From NCBI RefSeq assembly GCF_932526225.1, contig NC_064040.1, forward strand, positions 14,112,856 through 14,176,855: a stretch of DNA of 64,000 nt, written 5' to 3'. Under the pieces are notes generated by a model. It did not search any database, had not been told where the DNA came from, and saw nothing but the letters and a program-made list of their open reading frames with translations. The position numbers and the translations under genes were made by a program. This stretch comes from Nematostella vectensis. Its lineage: Eukaryota > Cnidaria > Anthozoa > Actiniaria > Edwardsiidae. Each line of letters begins with the position of its first letter. Position 1 is the stretch's first letter. This document shows, in pieces, positions 1-12,900 of this stretch.

Positions 1-477
1 TATAAAAAATATATAGCTAAATTGTAGGACCAATAAAAACTTTACATCCCCCCCTCTTGCATTGTCTTGCTATCCCATCTCCTAGGCAAGCTTAGCACTG
101 CGTGCTTGACACTGAGAAGACAACCTAGTCGTTCCCAGAGCTTTAGAGCAATCCCTTTCCCGTTATTAGGGTCGGTGGGAGGGCTCAACGAGGTTAGTTG
201 GAATAAGGCTCCTTTTTCAATTAGATAGAATTACTAGAGTCAGGCCAGAGTGGCCAATCCGCTTGGTCCACAGGAAGCCCAAGTTATAAATGTAAATACT
301 AGTGTTTATAGGCTTCATCAAATATTAACTAGCTAAATTGCTTGAAAAATTTTCGCCGAGTTCATGAAAATAGTCTTGCCTTTAACTTGTCCTGTTGCTA
401 TTAGGTTTTTTCTTTCCGAGGGATCGAGGAGACCCTCTAACAAGATGAGTTTCATGAAATTAAAAACCTTCAAAAGT

Positions 478-515
478 AAAAGTCGACAACAACGCAGAGT
501 TGGTTGTCGACTTTT
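478..515. other. Perfect 13-bp inverted repeat
   Basis: AAAAGTCGACAAC (478-490) and GTTGTCGACTTTT (503-515), with a 12-base loop. Confidence 0.85.
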
Positions 516-713
516 CTTTTAAAGTTTTTTCTCATAATCAACTGTTGACGCAGACCACAAGGTCCGACGCACACCAGCAGATAGAGGCTGTCTCGTAGAT
601 TTCTTTTTCTGCGTTTTTAATTGAATAACGTTGCCGCCCATGAAGACGTCCTCGGAGAATCCCCGTGTCGTATCCCCCGTGCTTCATGGGCACCGGAAGT
701 ATGTAATGAGAAT

Positions 714-1695
714 TGAACGTTTTTCTTTTTACTTAGTCTTACTTTTGTTGTTGGGTGTGAGAGCGCCGATTTGCAGGGGTAAAATCCCCGTGTCTTCGTA
801 TTCACAGTATTACGGCAAATTTCTTATGGAGAAGATTCCGAAGGGAGGGGTGAGTTGCAAGGCCGTATTGGCCTACCTGTGTGAGTTAGAGTTTTTTATT
901 CGGTGAGGAAACTCGGAGTTCGCCACATTGACCACTTTTTTGAACGCTCCGGATCCTTATTTTCCACAAATCGCGGCGACCAAATGAGTAACGCTTTTGC
1001 CGAAATTAAGTTTAAAACGCCCACAGGAAGGCGATGCCTATATATAAACTTTTATTGGAGTAACAGCTGTTACGGGACAACAAAAAAGGTTCGTTGATTT
1101 ATATGTGTGTTGGTGTCCATTGATTTAAAAGTGTGTGTTTTGTGAAGATAGTATTTGTTTATTTTATCGGGAGCGCTTTATGGATAAGGAGGTGTTTGTT
1201 TGATTTGACGTTTTTCTTTTTACTTAGTCTTACTTTTGTTGTTGGGTGTGAGAGCGCCGATTTGCAGGGGTAAAATCCCCGTGTCTTTGTATTCACAGTA
1301 TTACGGCAAATTTCTTATGGAGAAGATTCCGAAGGGAGGGGTGAGTTGCAAGGCCGTATTGGCCTACCTGTGTGAGTTAGAGTTTTTTATTCGGCGAGGA
1401 AACTCGGAGTTCGCCACATTGACCACTTTTTTGAACGCTCCGGATCCTTATTTTCCACAAATCGCGGCGACCAATTGAGTAACGCTTTTGCCGAAATTAA
1501 GACTAAAACGCCCACAGGAAGGCGAGGCCTATATATAAACTTTTATTGGAGTAACAGCTGTTACGGGACAACAAAAAAGGTTCGTTGATTTATATGTGTG
1601 TTGGTGTCCATTGATTTAAGAGTGTGTGTTTTGTGAAGATAGTATTTGTTTATTTTATCGGGAGCGCTTTATGGATAAGGGGGTGTTTGTTTGAT
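714..1695. repeat. 491-bp tandem duplication
   Basis: Copies begin at about 714 and 1205 (ACGTTTTTCTTTTTACTTAG) and end in GTTTGTTTGATTTG. Differences are few; for example a TGA at 904-906 in copy 1 is CGA in copy 2. Confidence 0.94.
1239..1478 (+). CDS. Open frame in the duplicated segment, unknown, possibly a gene fragment
   Basis: Copy 2 keeps a frame through VRAPICRGKIPVSLYSQYYG, then EKIPKGGVSCKAVLAYLCEL and FATLTTFLNAPDPYFPQIAA. Its composition looks protein-like. In copy 1 the same frame is cut by TGA at 904-906. No start is convincing: the frame is open upstream to a CTTTTTACTTAG acceptor-like string, so it could be an exon. No family was recognised. Confidence 0.3.
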   Translation: MLGVRAPICRGKIPVSLYSQYYGKFLMEKIPKGGVSCKAVLAYLCELEFFIRRGNSEFATLTTFLNAPDPYFPQIAATN

Positions 1696-1812
1696 TTGGG
1701 TGTGTGCAAGGGTAACAGTAGGTATGTGATGGAAAAGGTTCTTTTGGTAGGTTTTTGTGTAGGGTGGGGAGGGGGCTTCTGTGTGTTAAAAGAGCGGTTA
1801 CAATGCGATTAA

Positions 1813-2635
1813 CAAGTGACAAAAGTATAAGCCAATATTTCTACATTTCTTTGTTGCTTTTCAATAACAAATACATAATATTAATCATTCAATCATATAT
1901 ATATCTCCAGCTTTCAATTTAAAAGACTATCTATCTGCATTTACAAAATAGTGCCACATGTATAAACAAAATACTAGAAACTGTTTACTTGAATATAATA
2001 CATCATTAGAACGCCTCTTTTTCTCTTTAGCTGATCATAAAAAACACCACCCGAATTGTGTAATCCTTTTTAAAAGGCATTTTACATTGTACTAAATCAC
2101 ACACAAGGACGACAATAGTCAAACAAGATTACCTTGAAAAATTTACAAATAAAACAAAGTTTTTAACTTTCTTAATAAGTTGATCTAAAAATATACTATT
2201 CGTTGTGTTATTTTTATCTTTCAAATTAAAGACTGATTTTTATCACATTAAGAAAACACCAATGATCACCCACAGTCCGGGGTAAAACAAAAAAATTAGT
2301 TACGCATCATAACCTTATTGCTGTAGCTAAAAGAACACTGGTGTAATTCCTCAAACTTTAGTTATGTATCTTTTGTGACGACATTCTCTATTTGGGCACT
2401 TTGTGTATATAAAAGGCTACAGGAAAATCAGAATTAACGTCTTTTTTCAATTCTCAGAAAATAGGGTAGCCATTGAAAAACACTTCCATCAAATTAGAAC
2501 CTGTTGGAAATATATACCATAGAATTGTCTAGTCAAGCAAGCCCAATGGAGAAATTGCAAGCGTTGCCATAGAAGCATTGTATCATGACATATAAGGCGT
2601 TGCTATGGTAGCAACGTATCATTACATATAAGGCG
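1813..2635. other. AT-rich, nothing recognised except a 36-bp repeat pair
   Basis: At 2561-2634 two similar units GCGTTGCxATxGxAGCA...ACATATAAG lie in tandem. The second contains the palindromic CGTTGCTATGGTAGCAACG. Confidence 0.6.
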
Positions 2636-2641
2636 TTTATT
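2636..2641 (-). terminator. Possible Meis polyadenylation signal
   Basis: AATAAA on the minus strand about 750 bases after the Meis stop. No closer AATAAA was noticed. Position only; no cleavage site evidence. Confidence 0.3.
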
Positions 2642-3386
2642 ACACTATTTTCGTGTTCTGGAAGCAGCATTGTATATTGGACCGAACTATAAATTCCCAT
2701 TTGATTTTGCCCCATTTGGTAATTATAGAAGGAAAATTTGCCAAGGCCTCATGTCACAATTTCCGGGCGCCACTTAGATTCGCATACCAAAAAATGGTGT
2801 ATTGCACTTTTTTTAATTTTTTTCGGGTTTTATATTTTCGTAATGCAAGTAAGAGCGAAAATTAAGGTAATACGAATATTTTCAGGTTTGCAGTATGCAA
2901 TAGGCTATACCATTCAGGTAATAGTCGGCAGGAATCGGCGAATGCAACCGCTTACCGATCAACGCCGAACGATTATTGATTGCAATAGCTCCATAGCATA
3001 TTCCAAATAAGGCAACACGCGAGCAAGCACGTGGCACTTTCAAAACATTGTCCCAACTGACCTAACAAAAATACTCCAGTAATTCCAGTTTAAAATTTCC
3101 AATGAGTACAACTTGACTGATTTTGTAAAGTTGTAGGGAAAACTTCAAGAACTCGCAAATTCTTGGGAAATATTCGATTAGTTTCCGAAGATTGACGGAC
3201 GGTTCTCGGTAAGTTTTCGGAAAACCTTCCAAGACCCGTGAATTCGTGTCAAATTTCCGATTAGTTTTTAACGGATCATGGGGTCCTCGGAAAGTTTTCG
3301 GAAAACCCTCGAGACACCGGTATCGCACCCCTGCTGGTTGGTGGAGACCATGAATTATTGGCTTATGGATACTGCGTAAGACGTCT

Positions 3387-3960
3387 TTAACTGGAGTGCA
3401 TGTCCATCACGGATTGTGTCATGCCTCCCTCAGACACGATAATTGACGGCGAACTCTGGCTGGACGAGATGAGTTGGGACCCGGGGTGTCCCGGATGGTG
3501 CGCATGCGCGTGAGGGTGTCCCGGCGGCGGCATCATCATGGCGTGAGGGTGCCCCGGGATGTACATGGGCTGTGGCTGCGGTGGCATGGATGAGCGGTAC
3601 GCATGAGGGGACTGCAGCTGGCCATGCATGGAGTGAGCCATGGTGGTAGCTATCTGCATGGTGCCCACGCCGCTGCTGGCGGGGTCCTGCATGTAGGCCC
3701 GAGGCGAGAAGTGAGGAGGCTGCACCCCTCCGTCGAGGTGGTAGTTGGGGTGAGCCTGCGGGTGATGCTGCTCCGGGTAGTACCCCGGTGGGGGATGCCC
3801 GGGACCGGGTCCGTAGCGAGGTGGTCCGGGGGACGGTATCCCCTGCCCTATGGAGCTTTTCCGCCGTCTAGACTTGAATACTGTCACAACAGGGGATTTG
3901 CCAGCTCTGTTGGAAGCGTCAATCATGGGCTGCACGATTCGTCTTCTCGCATTGATAAAC
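3387..3960 (-). CDS. Meis: Meis terminal coding exon
   Basis: Opens with the last base of the split Trp, then [20 protein letters not shown], the end of homeodomain helix 3 and the Meis signature after it. A long Pro/His/Gly/Met-rich tail follows, with repeats such as PGHPHA, and ends SVMDMHSS before the stop at 3387. Acceptor TTCTTGAAG|G. The tail is GC-rich compared with the surrounding introns. A plus-strand open frame across it is a shadow. Confidence 0.96.
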
Positions 3961-6900
3961 CTTCAAGAACAGTCAAATGCTGTATTAGAATGTGATACTT
4001 TAAAACTTTGTTTTATGTTAATGGCCGCGTTACTTTAAAATGTTGTGTTTTTTTTTATAACGTTTTATTTAAAGATGCCAGTAGCGGGTCTACGGGGAGG
4101 GTCTAGGGGGTTTAACCCCCCTCCTATGGGCTGCCAGAAAGCCATATGAAAAAAAAAAAAAATCCAAAAAATTTGACGAAATATTAATTGTGTGAAAAGT
4201 ACTGCGTGCAAAATTCAAGAAATTAACACTGTACGAAAGTATTTATTTATTGGAAAAGTTACGGTGCGGTAAGATATCTGTGCGTCTGCTGTTTTTCCAT
4301 TTTTACAGTGGCCCACTTAATTGAAAAGCCATATGAATCCTAACCACCAAAGAAAGCAATCTCACCGTCTAGGCGTATAAAAGCTCTATATAAAAGGGGA
4401 AGGAATCTTAACAGGAAACAGGATGGACAATCTGAAAAGCCAGAAACCATTTCCGGAGAGTAGAAAGCGCGGGAAAACATTACTATTAAAATTCTTGGGT
4501 ATTCAAAAGTGTAGAATAAGTAAGATCGACATAAAATGGCCCAGTGAGGTATTCTAGGGTAATCCTTTGGGCGTTTTAATTTGATAACGAAAGTTTGACC
4601 AATTTCTAGACAGTTTCAGCACGGTTTGCAATCTCTAAAGTCATACCATGCTAATCGTGTTATCTCAAAACCGCGGATATCACAAAGAAACAAATGAATA
4701 TTCCATTACCACTATCATAGGTAAAATATTTTTCATGAAAAACTTTTCATAATATTTTCTTTACGATAATCTTTACCGATATCGTTAGTACAGGGTTATC
4801 TCGGCGCGATTAAGATAGCTTTTCGAACTCGAAGATTTTTAAAGTCTCGTAATGGTTTTGTTATCTTCCAAAACAGAGCGAATTGATCAGCAAGTTAAAT
4901 TTTTTATCGATATTGAAACGCCGTTCAAACCGCACTGGAAAATCAAATGAGAACTCTTCGGAAAGGTTTTATAGATAACTGCACAGCTTTTATTGCGAGG
5001 TTTTTCGCATTATACCCGCTAAGATTAGAATATATCTACCGAAGGAAGTCCTCTTCATCTAGAGTACACATCCATTAGTTGGCGGAAAAGGGAGGAAAGA
5101 GAAAATATTGTACAATCTAACAAGTTCTTTTTAAAAACGGTCTCCTTTGTTATTTATCGGAGCAAACACAGTTCAAATAGTATTAAACTATAGTAAAATT
5201 AAGGTGGCAAAATATGGTTATGGTCTTCTGAAAACACGTTTAAACAGTTAAAGGATTTTTATGTCAAAGTTGCTCTTTTTTGCATCGAATGTTTAAATGC
5301 CCTCTAGACCTTCAAATTGAAAGAAATAATAAAAACTCTTAGGAAAATTGAGCGAAATTTCTATGATTATTATATCAAGAAATAAAACAAGGCCAAGCTT
5401 CAAAAAGAACATGAAGACAAAGCCCCAAGCACATTGTAGGATATACGACTATCCAATATGTGCGTTCTAACGATTACCGTGCGCGTTTGGGATAGACAAA
5501 AATATTGAACCACGGAAAGATCCAAGCATTTGCCAGTCAAAAATATAGAAAAAGGGAAGTAAAACTCAGGTCATTATTTCTTTACTTGAAAAGGGATCGC
5601 CTGGTTGGTTGATGTCAAAAGTTTAAAAGCGAGCAGTAAAGCGTCGGCATCAGAATGTTTGACAAAGCACGACTTTATCACGGAGTAGGGTAAGTTTGCC
5701 GAATACGCGGAAGAAGATCAAGAATGCAAAACGGAAACACAACCTGAATTTCCTTTTTTGTTACGAAAAAACTTCTAAGCTGAGAGCACTACTTTTGATG
5801 TCCTCGACAGAAATGTTCCGCTTTCATGGAAACAATCGGATCTGGGAAAATCCAAATGCACCTTGAAGGTACAGGCCTTGGAAATCAGGCAATGATATGT
5901 CACCGAAAACTCCCAATTAGTATGATAACACGACATATCACGAGGCAAACTGAAGGAATGAAAAACGCCTAAAGGCAAGTTTGTTTCATGCAGTAGTTAT
6001 TGAGGTTACAAATAAACAGAATTCCAAGTCTGGAAGCGCAATGAATTAGTAAAAAAAGAGGGTAGGAACTATACCACCTGATTGTCAATAAACAATCAAG
6101 CATAAAAAATTAATTTTAGCAACGAGGGAAAATGCCTTTAGGGCGTTGGGCGGATAGGTGTGACTGGTATCTCTGGGTGGTAGAATGCGGGGTGTGGAGT
6201 ATGATCTACGGGTAGTTAGAAGCAGGTATTGCACGCTGTTATAACAGGGGAATATCAGTGATGAAGCAATACATTCTAATGACTAGTTGGCAAATTGGCT
6301 TGGGATGAATATAATTCTATTAAACAATGTGAATGTTTTTATTAGACATAGATGTTAATTTTAACGCCATTTTAGTTTTATTTATTTTGGAAATTTGGGA
6401 TGTTAAAAGAAAATGTCAAAGTTGATAAAGTATTTTGGATAGAATTAACAGCGAAGGGGTTTAAACGAGTTGTGTTAAAAAAAAAGAATCCTGTGAAGGG
6501 TTTATCGGTACAGAATTGACAAACATGGGAAATTTGACAAATATACACGAGTTTACCACACGGGCAGTTGAATGAGTCAGATGTGTATTTAAAAACCTCC
6601 TTTGTTGCGTTCTTGACATCCAATTTATTACACACAAAAAACAGCCTTAATCAAATTTCTAAAAGGCTTTTAAAGATATTTAGACGGCTAGTTATTTAGC
6701 CAAATAAATCAAAAGTTCTTTGTGTAATACTCTCAACATGAAAAAACACGATTTGATGGTTGGAGGAAAATAGCATCATTCATGAGAGTTTCCGAGTCTT
6801 CGACGTGTGTTCGTAATGTGTTTTAAGGACATCTTTAAGACTTTTAAGTACGGTAGATAGCATTTGAGTCTAATCTGACAACGCTATGGCACGGGTCTTA

Positions 6901-9900
6901 ATTCGCTTTTATCCCTATAATATGGATTATATGGCTAGGGGCTGATTTCCGACACTTGTGCGGGGATAAACGGAGGAAAAGATATCGAGTTTAGATCACT
7001 TGTGAAAGATGAATAAAGTGGCAAATTCGCTACGATTCACTTAATATAGCAAAACTTTTCTCGGCTCTTCTGCAGTTTAGAGAAACTTATTCTGGGTAAG
7101 AATTCTCCTAGAACGATATAAAATAAAGATAAGATTAATTGTGTGAACAAGTCTAGAGGTGGAAAAAAACTTGCTTGTTTCACATGGGCGAGTTTTGGCT
7201 TAAAAAACAGGGGGCGCTTTTCACCACAGTTCCTTTTTCACCAAAAATGTATCGAGGTAACGTAGGAGAAATTTCAAGCTTTATTTCTCTTCTTTTAAGA
7301 GATATAAAACAGGCTGGGTTTTTTTTAAACCAAACAAAGAAACATTGGACTTCCACCACAACGTCCGGTTTTTTTTTCAATACCGTCTTTGGTAATCAGA
7401 GCTGTTTCTTTCAACCAAGAACGCGAACCGAACAATCCCTGGCAGTCATCTCTTGAATGAGACAGCCGTTATTCAACACGTCAAAACTTCTCTTTTCAGC
7501 CAAATAAAAGCCTTTTGAAAGCCAGGGTGAAGAAAATGTCCACAGAATCACAAAAGAACTGACAAACAGCCATGTCTGTGTCACCCAGAGGGTGGGAAAA
7601 TTTTGCTTAGTTTGCCAAATTCAGATCCATGTTGCCCTGTGTTTTGTCAAACATCGGGGTAAAAAAGACTTGTAAAAACAGTTGCTTAAAAAAATGAAAG
7701 ACGGGCAATTGAATGACAAATGTCAATTAGAAAATAAATTAAATGAAGCTCTCAAGTCCTACTTAACAAATAACATATTGTTCAGAAGAGGTTTTCGATA
7801 AAAAATAAAAAAATGAAAAAGATGGTTGCGAGCCGTTATTCCAAATCTACGGTAACGTTAATGCCCAAAGCTTTTCCCTAATCCCTTCTCAAATAGCCGT
7901 TTCTCGTGTTTTTGTGCTAAAAAGGTTTTTAAGCTTTAGCGGTATCAGCATTGAAGTAAACGCCAGAAATGTTTGTATTTCTGTCTCTAGGGTTTCAAGT
8001 GTCACTTTCTATTAGTTTCACTTTCAGGTTCTTTCCGACTTCTTAAGAGAAAATCCTAATTCATCCAAAGAACTGGACAACAATAACCCATATCAGATTG
8101 ACACACCAAAAAGAGGTTTTATTGAACGCCGACAAGTTTACAAAGGCGTGGAATGCGTGTTATTCCCTAACTTCTCCACTAATATTTCGCTTGAAGGACG
8201 TATTGTCATGCTCTCTGATTGGATCTCTGTGCCTAATTTGGGCTAAACTAATAACCGAGCCAAGATATTTGTCAAAACAAAAGGTTTTTAGGGAGACACT
8301 TTAAAGCAAGAGCTCCCGTGTCACCGGAGATACACAGACGGCCGGCGAAAATGTTCAAGACACCTACTTTCTCGGATTTCCTTTAACGCGTTAAATATTC
8401 AACACCAAATCAAGCGTTGCACTGATAAATGGGAGATAGAGTTTCATTAAAAACGAAGTTGAGCGAAAACGTGAAATAAATTAGAAAGATAAACTCGTGA
8501 CAATTCCGGTATTGCGAGTACTTCCTTGTAGTTATTAGATGAATTAGCAAGCCCACTCACGATTAGCGATTGTCACTCCCAATTCACTCGAAAATAATCC
8601 CAGAGCAAATTCCCATCAAAAATAAAAGAAACACTGGACGAAAATTAATGAACATTTCCTCTTTGGGCAAACACCATCACAATTCTTTCCCTCTCTTAAT
8701 TTCTTAGCACAATATTAGCGCGTCCTTAAATGGTTCCCCTCCCAATTTAGGTGGGCACAAAATCAGTTTGTGGAATTAGACTAAACAAACCGTCTGACGT
8801 TAGGCGTGAGTGGAAATATAATGATTCCATAATAACTGTTAATACAAAGTTTTCACAAAAATCAACTGGACAGCTTACCAGTTATTTACTTGCAGGATTG
8901 TCAAGCCGGTTTCTTGGGCGAGTGACCTTTTCTGCTCTTCAGACGGGTATGGGTGCTAAAAGAGAGGAATATTTCAATATTGATATATCTCATGATTAAA
9001 CAATTCCTGGCATCTCTTTGCTACTATTATAGTTAAATAAACACCTTTCGAAGCTCTGACAAAAAGAAATAGGTTGCAAAAATGCTTTTTAGGACTTCAG
9101 TACATGTAAAACCCTGTGGGGCTGAAAACAAAACTACTACTGCAGTAAGCGAAAACAGCAAAAAGAGGATTTGTTTTGTTTTTTAAAGCGTTTAAAAAGA
9201 ATTTAGTGTCACTTTACTGAAAGGAGAAACTTTCGACAACGAAATAGGATTACTGCTGCACGAATCATTATTAATTTAGTGTCAAAGTATTAGCGTCAAA
9301 GCACGTCTTTGCTTAGTATTTGCCTTGTTCACTAAATGATTCTCGTAGAGAAAGCATGAAGGCACGTTTCCAATGAGATAAAAATATCCACAAGACATAT
9401 TTCCGTGCGTGTAGTGTTTTGGCGTGTCAATGAATAGTCTTTGGAATCCCTGCTAGTTTTTGCCAATATCCACAAAGAAAGGCGACCCAATATGTGCAAA
9501 TAGCATGGAAAATCTTTTTAATAAGCCAAGAGAAATTTTCTCGCATTGCAAAGCATTGCAAAGTTCAAGTACTTTTTCATAAGATTCGTGTAAGGACTTT
9601 CTTCGTTTTGGTCGGAGTCTCGCCAATTGTTTGACATGAAAAGGTAATGATAACAAAGCAAGCTTTCTTCACGGATAATAAGTATCAATAAAGGATCCAC
9701 ACGCGCAATCAAGGAGGCTGCGATTAATTAGGATATCATAAAGAGAGAATAAAACCAGGACCATAGATCACAATAGGGTGTTTCGACGCCAAAGGGTAAT
9801 ATCATTATTGGAGGCAATGAGACGTGATAGGTGCAAGGGCGTGACCTGTTTGCGGCGCCGCGGGAACGCCCTAATCCGCAAATTGGACATCTACACATGA

Positions 9901-12900
9901 CCAGTCTTCAAATTAGGACATCTTCTTAGACAAGGTGACAAATGGTTTAGGCATTTATTGCAACAACAAACAAGCGTTGACGTCTTCTGTTTACTGGTAT
10001 TTCTAGCCAATTTGTGAAGACAAAGAGATTTGAATGAGTCCTTTGGATTCTAATATTTCAGAGGAATGCAACTAAATTTCTGCAGTGCGAATAAAGACAA
10101 AGGACTTCAATTAGCTTTTCATCACGTAACCGACAAATAACGTTTGAATAAAACTTGTATTCCCAGAACTTAGCCACAAGTGAGACTTTTTTTTTATTCG
10201 CTGATTCACCGATGCTTTTTCGCCGAAGAACTTTTCTTCGTTAGCGCAAATCAATAAATCCGGAAAAAACTACTGTCTTTTCTTGCTCCTGAAAACTCAA
10301 TAAACAGTTACCCTTTATATCTTAAGTCTGATTGAGGCTTTTTCTACAGACAATTTAAACCAACTTATCCTTTGCAAAGTTGATAAATACCGAAAACTCA
10401 TCCTTTTCATCCTTCAACAAAATTTAACCACGAAGTGACCTTTTTTATTCACCGAGTGACCGATGGTTTTTCACCAAACAACTTAAGCTAACTTTTCATT
10501 CCCCTTGCACTCAATCGATGTCTTTACTTGCGTCACTATGTAAGACCTCGACAAACACCCATTCATTCGCTAATTCCACGTCTGACAGCAAACCCTGGAT
10601 CGATAAACAAATAGTAAAGAAGACCCATCACTTTGGCTAAAAATCATACATGTCCGCTAGCTTTCAATATAAATAGGTTGGCGACGGCTCTCACGGAGTT
10701 GGCAGGTACATGTCGCCTCCGCTACTCGATACCCTTCGGAAGAAACTTACCACATTTTCAACCAAGCTTCGCCTTACTTTTATGCGCGTTTTCTTTCAAG
10801 ATTTTACGTGTGCTTTATTTGAGTAAAGTGATTAAAAAAAAATATATTACTGACCCTTTAAGTTGCTATTGAAATAAATAAAAGACACCGGACGTTGATT
10901 GCGGGATAGGTTCTTTTCCTAGGGGTATCGAATTTCACCTTTTCTTGTATGCAAAACGGTGAATGCACTTTGTAAATGAACGCCACGTCCGCGAAAAAAA
11001 AAACATCACCAATGCTTCTCCTTTGAAAACAAAAACCGCTGTGTACTTTGAAACGAAATAGGCTAAGGGTTCCCGGTTTTGAATCGGAAAAAAAAATGGG
11101 CGGTTTCCCTTAGTTTCCGTGTTTTTTCTTGTTCTTATTGGAACCGATTATGTAAGGCGAAATCTTACTCTTTCCGTTAAGAAACCTCAAAGTTTTCGTT
11201 GTTTGCGTTTTTGTTAGTTAGCGTAAGGTGTAATAAACGGTTCTAAAGTGTGTCAAGGTTTACCGTGAGGTGTTGGAAGACCCACGCTTTCATGATGTTG
11301 GTGGCGGCCTTCGGTTGGTAGCGTAAGGTGTAATAAACGGTTCTAAAGTGTGTCAAGGTTTACCGTGAGGTGTTGGAAGAGCCACGCTTTCATGATGTTG
11401 GTGGCGGCCTTCGGGAAAATTCCCCGTTTCTTCTGGCTTTTCTTCCCTCCTTGGTCGTCGTCCGCCGTTTCGCTTCCTCCATCATCTGATCCTATCGATG
11501 CGTTGAGCGATTGACCTGGAATAATAGCGAAATGAAAGCATTAAGAGTCACTTCAAGTACTCAGATGTTTAGCCTAACCCTTCTTCCAAAGTAAGGGTAG
11601 AAATCCTTCTAAGTATAATATCCTAATCAAGAGATTACAATTTAAATTGTCAAACACAAGGTGTCCAAACTCAATACAGAGGCTCTCCAATAAGTGCTAG
11701 AATCAAGAAAAGGCCACTTGTCCTTGTGTCCGAAGTTTGCCAATCTATCTCACAAACTTTACAAGTGCTCACGCATCGTTAACTCAAGTCTCTTTCAAGA
11801 CTTGTCACTACTTCAGTGTTAAAACCCTAAAACAGTCAACAGATCGTTTGGGGTTCACCATCGCGTTTAGGTACTAACAACCCGTTCTAAGAGATTATCT
11901 TACGTTGAGCGCTGTGTTCGAATTTCAACATCTTTTCACCGTTCAGGTCGTAGATGCTGTCATGGACTGGTCTCATATTGATTTCTATCGTGTCAGACTA
12001 GATGGGTTTTAAGGGCAGTCGCACGATATTCCCAACGAATTTGTCTGTCAATGTCTCAATTAGATGAAGCGGGTTAATGAGTCTCTTAGAAAGGGACAGC
12101 TCGAGGTGGCTTGGGACAGCTTGAGATGGTTCGAGATGGCTTGGCACCTGGTTCTCCTCTGAGCACCTGAGAGGTTATGGGGAATGCGCGCGCGGACGAT
12201 CGGTTACAAATCGCCTCCCAACACAACGCGCCAACGAGTCTAACTGGAGCCCAGGATCGACGCGTGATTAGTCCTGCCCATAGACCAGCGCTTGATTGAC
12301 GGGTCTTAAATAAACTCGGTAAAACTGACACTTTCTATAATTAAACTGGAAAGATAAAAGTCATCCTTAAATCCCACTTAAAATGTATGCGTTAGTTGTT
12401 TTTTATGAAATTGGAAAATGCAGATCAGTTAAAAGCATTTTTCGGCTGAATGTCAAATGCGACAGTAAGCGATGTTTGATCTAATATCTAAGCCTTTTTC
12501 CTATCTTTTCACATTAATTTTTTCGTGAGTTGCAAAACAAATATCTCAGTGACATTCTGGCCCCGGTTAGAGTAAATAATATTTCTTCTAAAAAATGCAA
12601 AACACACAAGAATGAGGCCAGCCATGGAAAAACAAATGCTCGAAGTTATATAAGGCACGATGCACGATAGGTCGAACAGCTGTCTTGAGTAAAAAAATCT
12701 GACAGGCCCTGGAGAGGTTTTGTGACCGATCTGTAATCTTCTTAAAAACAAAAGGGTGAAGGACTTTACACTCCATTGTACCGCTATTTAGCACCCTATA
12801 ACAGAGTCTTAATAACCTGTAAGTAAGGGTTTGTTCTTGGAACATAACGGTGGATTTGCGCGCTGTGTTTTCAGAGGGCGCGCGCGAGCGATGCTTCGAG

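Noticed and set aside
3603-3995. 130-codon plus-strand frame opposite the last Meis exon
   Set aside because: Shadow of the GC-rich coding sequence on the minus strand.
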